54,580 nt of DNA from the NCBI GenBank assembly GCA_022769665.1, contig JALEIR010000013.1:1-54580 (forward strand), given 5' to 3'. Positions 15,456-22,179 of the stretch are shown here, one piece after another. Position 1 is the stretch's first letter; each line of letters starts with the position of its first letter. The translations under genes were made by a program, and so were the position numbers. Below the pieces are notes generated by a model. It was not told the DNA's origin and ran no database searches. It was given only the letters and a program-made list of their open reading frames with translations. The stretch comes from Lachnospiraceae bacterium. Its GTDB lineage: Bacteria > Bacillota > Clostridia > Lachnospirales > Lachnospiraceae.

Positions 15456-15752
15456 ATGAAAATATACTTCAGCCAAAAGGCCGATACGCTTCAGCCTGTA
15501 GAGGAGGATTTTTCTACATTGTCATTGCAGGAAGCCATAGAAAAAACCCGCAGGGCGCTGGATATCGCCTACGCGGGTTTTGATAATGCAGTTGAGTTTG
15601 ACTTGATTGACAGCTATATTTATGAAATGAATGCTTTGCAAAAACGATACAAGCACCTCACGGAACTTGCCGCTTTGGAAAACGCTTGCGCACAGGAGAA
15701 TTCACGCGAGCATTCCCCGATTCGCTCCCTGATCAGCCATGTTTTCGGTTAG
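15456..15752 (+). CDS. DUF2508 family protein (YaaL-like)
   Basis: A 98-residue acidic soluble protein. The segment AYAGFDNAVEFDLIDSYIY and the following EMNALQKRYKHL match the DUF2508 family, named YaaL in Bacillus, of unknown function. The ATG at 15456 has AAAGGA 10 bases upstream; an ATG at 15447 in the same frame is too close to that SD. It is the only plus-strand gene in the first 30 kb. Its last 51 bases overlap the 3' end of fliS on the opposite strand. Convergent overlap without a terminator suggests antisense effects, which is inference. Confidence 0.8.
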   Translation: MKIYFSQKADTLQPVEEDFSTLSLQEAIEKTRRALDIAYAGFDNAVEFDLIDSYIYEMNALQKRYKHLTELAALENACAQENSREHSPIRSLISHVFG

Positions 15753-16178
15753 AGTATTTCTGCCGTAGGTCAGTCCCGCATACACGGTCTGCGAATTATT
15801 CATAACCGGCCCTGCGCTGTTTTTTCCCGCTATCTGTTGAAAAGCATTCTTTAGAGGGATAATGACTTTCTCCGCCTCACCCAGCGGCTCTTCACTTCTT
15901 TTCAGTTCCGCAGCCGTAAGCTTTCTGAGGCAATACCCGTAAAGACTGAGAAGTGCAGGCGCCGGTTCATACTTGAAATTCAAAGAATTCATCAGTTCGC
16001 CAAGGCATCCCTTTGCCTTACGGATTGCTTCGCGAAATTCATTATCTTCTCCCTGTTCCAGTGCTGTACGTCCGTCCTCCAGATAACATAGCAACATTTC
16101 ATACAGAATAACAACAAGTTCTGTGGGGTTTGCCTGAGATATCCTCAAAGTAAATTCCTGTTTTTTCTCCCGTGTCAT
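15702..16178 (-). CDS. fliS: Flagellar export chaperone FliS
   Basis: A 158-residue chaperone that binds the C-terminus of flagellin and keeps it export-ready in the cytoplasm. It has the FliS helices, including NPTELVVILYEMLLCYLEDG and the later GELMNSLNF segment. The C-terminal 35 residues are an unconserved tail that overlaps the DUF2508 gene on the other strand. It follows flagellin by 47 bases, consistent with co-expression of chaperone and client. The SD is weak. Confidence 0.9.
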   Translation of the reverse strand: MTREKKQEFTLRISQANPTELVVILYEMLLCYLEDGRTALEQGEDNEFREAIRKAKGCLGELMNSLNFKYEPAPALLSLYGYCLRKLTAAELKRSEEPLGEAEKVIIPLKNAFQQIAGKNSAGPVMNNSQTVYAGLTYGRNTLTENMADQGANRGMLA

Positions 16179-16225
16179 TTTCTACCCCGATTCCGTGCAA
16201 AAACCGTCACAATTTTTGGTTCCTT

Positions 16226-17380
16226 TTACTGCAACAACTGCAGTACCTGAGAAGGTCTCTCATTGGCCTGCGCCAACATAGATGTACCGGCCTGAGTCAA
16301 CACCTGATTTGTAGTATAGTTGGTCATTTCTTCTGCCATATCCACGTCCATTATTCTGGAATAAGCAGCGGTCATATTTTCTGACGTGATATCCAGGCTG
16401 TTTACTGTAGACTCCAGTCTGTTCTGGTAAGCCCCGAGTTTTCCACGTACTCCCGAAACAAACTTGATTGCCTTATCGATACCGTCTATGGCATTCAGGG
16501 CACCGTCCGCCGTACTGACATCCAAATCCTCGATTCCCATATTTCGAAGAGAAAGAGCCGGAATTTCCACAGCCAATATCTGTCCCTCATTGGCACCAAT
16601 CTGAAGTCTCATGGAACCAATACCCGTAGCATCTATTTTCAGGTTCGTCAGATTGATTTCATCGCCGGGATTTGCCAGATTCTGTTCCAAATCAAGTCCG
16701 GTCAAATCCAGGGTTATCTCGAAATGATTGGCACCCTTAATGGACAATAGATTCCCGTTCATCTCTGCCGTCATATTATCCGGGTCAGAGAAACCGTCTC
16801 CCAGTTGCTTTGCAGATACATAATATTCACCTGTTTCCACGCCGTTTACAACTTCTTTCTCTATCGTCAGAGAGTCAATGGTATATTCTTTCACCGGCAC
16901 TTCCTTGGAACAGCTGCTGACCTTCACATCCAGATTCCCATAAATATAGCCCTTTAATTCAAACTCTCCGTTTAACAGCTTCTGTCCGTTGAACTCTGTC
17001 ACCTCGGAAATTCTTGTAATCTCCTCCTTCAGCTGTGCAACCTCATCCTGAATTGTCTCTCTGTCACTGTCCGACATGGTTCCGTTTGCAGATTTTACGG
17101 CCAGCTCATTGATACGCTGCAACATCTCACTGACTTCCGTCATCGCACCGTCTGCAGTCTCTATAATGGAAATTCCGTCGCTGGCATTCTGGTTTGCAAC
17201 AGAAATACCCTCTATTTGTGCATTCATTCTCTTTGCCATCGCCAGACCCGCCGGATTATCCTTCGCATGATTGATTTTCAAACCGGAAGACAGGCGCTCC
17301 AGGGACTGAGCCAACAGGCTGTCATTGTTTGCCAATGCATTATTTGCAAGCATCGCGGATACATTGTAATTAATTCTCAT
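16226..17380 (-). CDS. fliC: Flagellin
   Basis: A 384-residue filament subunit. The N-terminal D0/D1 region (MRINYNVSAMLANNALANND, then LSSGLKINHAKDNPAGLA) and the C-terminal D1/D0 region (RIMDVDMAEEMTNYTTNQVL, ending QVLQLLQ) are conserved. The central 160 residues are variable and form a small D2 domain. The start has AAGGAG 9 bases upstream, located inside the last codons of the preceding gene, which overlaps by 11 bases. The likely promoter is the sigma-28-type site at 20224-20251, unless an internal promoter in the upstream gene is present; I saw none. Confidence 0.95.
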   Translation of the reverse strand: MRINYNVSAMLANNALANNDSLLAQSLERLSSGLKINHAKDNPAGLAMAKRMNAQIEGISVANQNASDGISIIETADGAMTEVSEMLQRINELAVKSANGTMSDSDRETIQDEVAQLKEEITRISEVTEFNGQKLLNGEFELKGYIYGNLDVKVSSCSKEVPVKEYTIDSLTIEKEVVNGVETGEYYVSAKQLGDGFSDPDNMTAEMNGNLLSIKGANHFEITLDLTGLDLEQNLANPGDEINLTNLKIDATGIGSMRLQIGANEGQILAVEIPALSLRNMGIEDLDVSTADGALNAIDGIDKAIKFVSGVRGKLGAYQNRLESTVNSLDITSENMTAAYSRIMDVDMAEEMTNYTTNQVLTQAGTSMLAQANERPSQVLQLLQ

Positions 17381-20168
17381 CTGTTATTTCTCCTTGCTGC
17401 ACGGCACTTAAAAAGCTCTTTGCCACGCGATAAAGTTCTGCATTCTCTGTTACGGCATCCGTGCCCTTTCCGATGGCAGGAAAACGGACATCCTCCGATA
17501 CGATACGGATGTCACCCAGGTTCCAGCTCTCACCGGCTTCCTTTCTAAAAATATCGGCTATTTTTTCCGTTTTCATAACCTCATTCCGGTTTTGATTTTG
17601 AATTATGCCTTCCAGCATGCCGTTCTCAAAACGAAAGGCTGCACGTATTCCTTCTCCTGCTCCCGCATTTATCGAGATGTCCACCATACCACCCCCGTCC
17701 CGGTTCTGTTCCAGCACCAGATGTACCCGTGTCAAATTATCCCCGATATAAACAGGCAGGAAAAACTCCCTGCTTTGTGTCAGTGTTGCAGCTATCGTCA
17801 ACTGCTTGTGTGCCAATTGCATACGCCTGACATCCAGACTTGTGTCCGCCTCGTCAACCGTATTCTCTTCCAGATTCGACTTTGCTTCCGACACGTTATC
17901 CTCGTACTCTCTGTGAAAGTCCTCCGGCTCACTCAAACGCTTCCATAGCTCTGTGCCACGTTTTGTATCCCGTCTTCCGTTGAAGAGATTTTCCGTATCC
18001 TCAAGCAATGCCTCTGCTGCCAGAAGATAATCCGCACCTGTCGGAAGTTCTCCCCTTTGCAGCATGGACACTGTATCTTTGTCTGCCGATGTCACTGCCA
18101 TTCTGTACTGTTCCAGCTGTTCCCTGTTGTATTCTCCGGAAATCTCCTCTCTGTCTGACACCTCAGAAACTATCTTTTCTGCACATGTCAGAAAAGCCTT
18201 GCCGATTTGTTCCGATATGCTTTCTCCTTTTTTTATCAGTTCTGAGACAGTTCCCAGTTCATCACCCACTTTGACGTCCATGAACCTAAATTTTCCGCTG
18301 CGAACCGCACTAAGCAGATTCGCAAAATTAAGTCCCGCCTGTGCATTCACCAGCGTACCCACTACAGCCCCATCAGATTTTTCCACCTGACGAAGCAGTC
18401 GGTAAATACCGATAAAGCTCTCTCTCTCCTCCGGCGTAATCTCGTGGTTTTGCTCCAGACTGTACAAATAACGGCTATAACTCTCCGTCTCCTCTTTGTA
18501 CTCCCTCGGGAGACTGTCAAAATATTCCTCCAGCTGAGGAAAGGTTTTTTCCAGTGGATTCACTCCATCCCGAATCATCTTCAGGACTGCTGCCGGAGTC
18601 AACTTCTCTACAATTGTCCGGACCTGCCTGTCAGCCTCCTTCACTTTTTCCAAATTGTCCGAATTGATTTCCATGCGGTTGTATCCCAGAATACGAACTG
18701 CCCTTCGATTTTCTTCTGTGGGCTCCCGCCCCATATCGGAAAGAATATTATCTACATTTCCAAATGCTTTCCGGATACTGTCTCCCAAATCTTTTCTGGG
18801 CACTGTCATCAAGGTTTCATAACTCTGCCGAGCTTTCGTATACTCATCCTGCAGCACAGTACCTTCCCGATGAAACTCCATCAGGGAATCTGCATTCAAC
18901 CGTTCCGCAAAAGAACCTATCACCCGGGCAGGAAGAGCAGGCAGTTCGGAAATAACACTTTCCGCCCGGCGGAAGTTCCGGTATTTTTCCATTGCCATGG
19001 AATCATTCGGAAAATACTGCTGTGCCAGCTTGCTCTCTGTCTGTTTCAAGGCTTCCAGGAGTTCCTCCATGGGAGCCGTATCAATGGAAAATCCGCTCTT
19101 CAACAGTTTCACATTGACTTCAGCTGTCATACGCAACCGGATTTCCTCCAACTGTCTTCGGGCTGTGAGATTACCAACAGTTTCCGACCAAATTTCATCA
19201 CCGTGATAATACTCGTTATAAAGCCCTGCTTTCTCGTAAAGATTCTCCGTTCTTTCCGAGAGGTTGGCATAAACGGGGTTCTTTCCCTCCGACAATGCAT
19301 CTGCAACTGCCCGTCCAAATTGTTCCGGAGCAACCGGAAGCTTTAGTTTTTGTAATTCCTCCAGACGATCCAGATTTTCGGCTGTAACCGGAAGTTCATT
19401 TTCAAACAGCCATTCTGCCGCCTGTCTGCTTTCTTCATTGACATTACGACCCGACTGAACAATTACCTGATCAATCTGCTCCCATATCTGTCCCTCCGGA
19501 ATACCTTCGGAAGCTTGCGCAAAACTGCCCGACGCGCCACTGTTCTCCGCAAGATAGAGATTCCAGATTTCACTGTCAAGCTCATTATCTATGAGATATC
19601 GGATACTTCCTTCATCCGGTTCATGTAGCTGCTCCGCCATATTCCATGCCCGGGAAACCAATTCAAAATTTTCTTCCGTCAAAGGGACATCAGCATAAGC
19701 AAAGTTCTGTATCACAGCCTCCGCCAGTACCTGACTTCCTAATGCTGACGCAAGGGTTTCCACATCCAGGTCATCCGTATAGCCTGCAATATTCTTGCCG
19801 GAACGCACCAGCTCAGCCTTGATTTTATCTACGATTGTAACTGCTTCCTCCGGTTCCATACTTCCGAAGTCAAATCCTTCTTCCTGCATTTTTGCATAAT
19901 CTTCACCGGTCATGGTATTTGACATAATTGTCATATAATCCTGTGTAATTCCCACATCCGTATTGGCTGCTTCCTGTTGAAGTTCAATGAGACTTTTCCC
20001 TTTTTCAACAGCTATACCGGGGATTCCTTCATTCCCCTGACCGATAGTTACTCTGCTGCCTCCCGACAATGCAGAAGTTTCCGGAAGATTCCTACTGCTG
20101 ACCGTTCTGTTCTCTTTATATGCTTTTTCAGTTTCATTCATCGATTGTTGATAAAATGTAATCTTCAA
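17370..20168 (-). CDS. Large flagellar-locus protein with FliK-like C-terminal region (DUF6240-like)
   Basis: A 932-residue cytosolic-looking protein without signal peptide or membrane helix, rich in Glu, Leu and Arg and largely helical. The last 150 residues read as a FliK-type hook-length-control fold: FFLPVYIGDNLTRVHLVLEQ, a glycine-rich turn, then GIRAAFRFENGMLEGII. The family resembles long Lachnospiraceae flagellar-locus proteins annotated DUF6240, as I recall. TTG at 20168 is preferred: GAGGAG lies 9 bases upstream, whereas the ATG at 20207 falls inside a terminator hairpin. It overlaps flagellin by 11 bases. Role is inferred: substrate switching, chaperone or secretion control for flagellin. 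Confidence 0.7.
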   Translation of the reverse strand: MKITFYQQSMNETEKAYKENRTVSSRNLPETSALSGGSRVTIGQGNEGIPGIAVEKGKSLIELQQEAANTDVGITQDYMTIMSNTMTGEDYAKMQEEGFDFGSMEPEEAVTIVDKIKAELVRSGKNIAGYTDDLDVETLASALGSQVLAEAVIQNFAYADVPLTEENFELVSRAWNMAEQLHEPDEGSIRYLIDNELDSEIWNLYLAENSGASGSFAQASEGIPEGQIWEQIDQVIVQSGRNVNEESRQAAEWLFENELPVTAENLDRLEELQKLKLPVAPEQFGRAVADALSEGKNPVYANLSERTENLYEKAGLYNEYYHGDEIWSETVGNLTARRQLEEIRLRMTAEVNVKLLKSGFSIDTAPMEELLEALKQTESKLAQQYFPNDSMAMEKYRNFRRAESVISELPALPARVIGSFAERLNADSLMEFHREGTVLQDEYTKARQSYETLMTVPRKDLGDSIRKAFGNVDNILSDMGREPTEENRRAVRILGYNRMEINSDNLEKVKEADRQVRTIVEKLTPAAVLKMIRDGVNPLEKTFPQLEEYFDSLPREYKEETESYSRYLYSLEQNHEITPEERESFIGIYRLLRQVEKSDGAVVGTLVNAQAGLNFANLLSAVRSGKFRFMDVKVGDELGTVSELIKKGESISEQIGKAFLTCAEKIVSEVSDREEISGEYNREQLEQYRMAVTSADKDTVSMLQRGELPTGADYLLAAEALLEDTENLFNGRRDTKRGTELWKRLSEPEDFHREYEDNVSEAKSNLEENTVDEADTSLDVRRMQLAHKQLTIAATLTQSREFFLPVYIGDNLTRVHLVLEQNRDGGGMVDISINAGAGEGIRAAFRFENGMLEGIIQNQNRNEVMKTEKIADIFRKEAGESWNLGDIRIVSEDVRFPAIGKGTDAVTENAELYRVAKSFLSAVQQGEITDEN

Positions 20169-20187
20169 ACCAGAATTCTCCTCATGC

Positions 20188-20220
20188 AAAAAAGGGTAAG
20201 CACTCATGAAATGCTTACCC
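20188..20220 (-). terminator. Rho-independent terminator of the TPR-glgB transcript
   Basis: On the minus strand GGGTAAGCA (20220-20212) and TGCTTACCC (20202-20194) pair perfectly around a 9-base loop and are followed by six T (20193-20188). It starts 36 bases after the glgB stop codon and ends five bases before the SD of the flagellar-locus gene. A-runs before the 5' arm make it potentially bidirectional. Confidence 0.88.
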
Positions 20221-20223
20221 TTT

Positions 20224-20251
20224 ATTTCGGTAAAATTTCTCTATTTCTTTA
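20224..20251 (-). promoter_or_regulatory. Sigma-28 (sigma-D) type promoter of the flagellin operon
   Basis: Minus-strand TAAA (20251-20248), 16 bases, then ACCGAAAT (20231-20224), matching the flagellar sigma consensus TAAA-N15-GCCGATAT at 4/4 and 6/8 positions. It sits between the glgB stop and the terminator hairpin, directly ahead of the flagellar genes. A start about 7 bases downstream would be near 20217, inside the 5' arm of the hairpin. Confidence 0.65.
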
Positions 20252-20256
20252 CCCCG

Positions 20257-22164
20257 TCAGAACAAGTATACCGCTGCTCCGTAAGGCGGTAAATCCAAGG
20301 CAATCGAATAGTCGTGATAATGGAAAGGAATTGCCTGCGCCATAATCTCAGCCGGAATATCGTTTCCCCAGCCTCCGAAACGCTCCTCATCACTGTTAAG
20401 AAGCAACCTGTACTTCTTTTTCTTAGGCACGGCAACCCGATATCCTTCTCTTTTTACGGGAGTCATATTCAGTACAAACAAGAGACTGTTTCTTCCGGTA
20501 GATGACTTCCGTACGAAAGAATATATACTGTTGTCCGCGTCATCCGCATTCATCCATTCAAAACCTGCCCAGCTGTCATCACATTCATATAGCGACGGAT
20601 ACTTTCTGTATATCTGCAGTAATTCCTTCACATAAGTGTGCAGTCCCTGATTGTTTTTTTCACCCAACAGGAACCAGTCAAGCTCCCTGGCTTCGCTCCA
20701 CTCTCTCTCCTGCCCAAAATCCTGTCCCATAAACAACAGCTTTTTACCGGAATGTCCAAACATGTATGTATATCCCACCCGCAGATTGGCATACTTATCT
20801 ACCTGATAACCGGGCATTTTATTTACCATGGAGCATTTTAAATGTACCACCTCGTCATGTGACAACGGCAGTATATATTTCTCGCTTTCGTTATAGCTCA
20901 TAGCAAAAGTCATTTTATAGTGGTTATACTTGCGATATATCGGATCAAGCTTCATATATTCGCAGAAATCATGCATCCAGCCCATATTCCATTTATAGGT
21001 AAACCCGAGACTGTCACCGCCGATATCTCCGGTTACATTGGGCCACGCGGTAGATTCCTCGGCAATCGTCAAAAATCCGGGATAGCTGCCTCGTACGACG
21101 GAATTTAAATGTTTAAAGAATTCAATTGCTTCCAAGTTCTCATGACCACCATACTTATTGGGCACCCACTGTCCGGCCTGTTTCCCGTAATCCAGATAAA
21201 GCATGGAAGCAACGGCATCCACACGGATACCGTCAATATGAAACTCTCTCAGCCAGAACAAGACATTGGCTATCAGGAAATTTTTTACCTCCGGTTTACC
21301 GTAATTGAATATTTTCGTACCCCAGTCCGGATGTTCTCCCAAACGGGGATCCGGATGTTCAAAAATACACTGTCCGTCAAATTCGCTTAATCCATGAGCA
21401 TCTGTTGCAAAGTGTGCAGGTACCCAGTCCAAAATCACACCAACCCCGGCTTTGTGCAGCCTATTCACCAGATACATAAAATCTTTCGGTGTTCCGTAGC
21501 GGGAGGTCGGCGCATAATACCCTGTTACCTGATAGCCCCAGGACCCGTCAAAGGGATGCTCCGCAATTCCCATCAGTTCCACATGGGTATATTTCATTTC
21601 CTTCAGATAATCAACGATTCTGTCCGCAAACTCTCTGTAATTATAAAAACCTTCCTCAGTTCCGTTGGGATGTTTCATAAACGAACCGATATGACACTCG
21701 TAGACCGCCATAGGCTCCCTGTACACATCCTTCTTGTCCCGTTGTTCCATCCAATTTGCATCCTTCCATGCAAAGCCGCTCAAATCCGTTACAACGGAAG
21801 CAGTTCCGGGGCGATACTCTGCCTGATTAGCAAAGGGATCCGCTTTATACAGCTTTCTGCCATCCTGTGCAAAAAGCAGATATTTATACATATCACCTTC
21901 TGTCACACCCGGGACAAACAATCCCCAGATTCCCCCATTTCCCAATTTTTCCATGGGGAGGGAAGTCTCATCCCACTCATTGAAAGTTCCTATCACATGA
22001 ACTTCTTTTGCATTGGGAGCCCATACCCCAAAATAGACTCCTGAAATTCCTTTCTCCACAGAAAGATGTGCGCCCAGTTTTTTGTAAATATCATAATGAG
22101 TTCCCTGGGAAAATAGGTACTGGTCAGCCTCTGAAATAAAAACCTTCTCCGCTTTATTTGCCAT
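20257..22164 (-). CDS. glgB: 1,4-alpha-glucan branching enzyme
   Basis: A 635-residue GH13 enzyme that forms alpha-1,6 branches in glycogen. It has an N-terminal CBM48-like sandwich (YFGVWAPNAKEVHVIGTFNEW) and a catalytic barrel with DGIRVDAVASM (nucleophile Asp), TIAEESTAWPNVTG (acid/base Glu) and PLSHDEVVH. A C-terminal beta domain ends in PPYGAAVYLF. Length is usual for the shorter GlgB group. The ATG has AGGAGG upstream, 15 bases after the TPR/AAA-like gene. No other glycogen gene is in the window. Its transcript ends at 20188-20220. Confidence 0.95.
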   Translation of the reverse strand: MANKAEKVFISEADQYLFSQGTHYDIYKKLGAHLSVEKGISGVYFGVWAPNAKEVHVIGTFNEWDETSLPMEKLGNGGIWGLFVPGVTEGDMYKYLLFAQDGRKLYKADPFANQAEYRPGTASVVTDLSGFAWKDANWMEQRDKKDVYREPMAVYECHIGSFMKHPNGTEEGFYNYREFADRIVDYLKEMKYTHVELMGIAEHPFDGSWGYQVTGYYAPTSRYGTPKDFMYLVNRLHKAGVGVILDWVPAHFATDAHGLSEFDGQCIFEHPDPRLGEHPDWGTKIFNYGKPEVKNFLIANVLFWLREFHIDGIRVDAVASMLYLDYGKQAGQWVPNKYGGHENLEAIEFFKHLNSVVRGSYPGFLTIAEESTAWPNVTGDIGGDSLGFTYKWNMGWMHDFCEYMKLDPIYRKYNHYKMTFAMSYNESEKYILPLSHDEVVHLKCSMVNKMPGYQVDKYANLRVGYTYMFGHSGKKLLFMGQDFGQEREWSEARELDWFLLGEKNNQGLHTYVKELLQIYRKYPSLYECDDSWAGFEWMNADDADNSIYSFVRKSSTGRNSLLFVLNMTPVKREGYRVAVPKKKKYRLLLNSDEERFGGWGNDIPAEIMAQAIPFHYHDYSIALDLPPYGAAVYLF

Positions 22165-22179
22165 GTATCGCTCCTCCTA

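Noticed and set aside
18444..19346. 300-codon open frame on the plus strand
   Set aside because: It lies wholly antisense to the FliK-like gene, has no SD and no recognisable domain, and its composition mirrors the coding strand opposite.
21394..22044. 216-codon open frame on the plus strand
   Set aside because: Antisense to glgB, whose catalytic motifs run through the whole stretch; no SD or homology.
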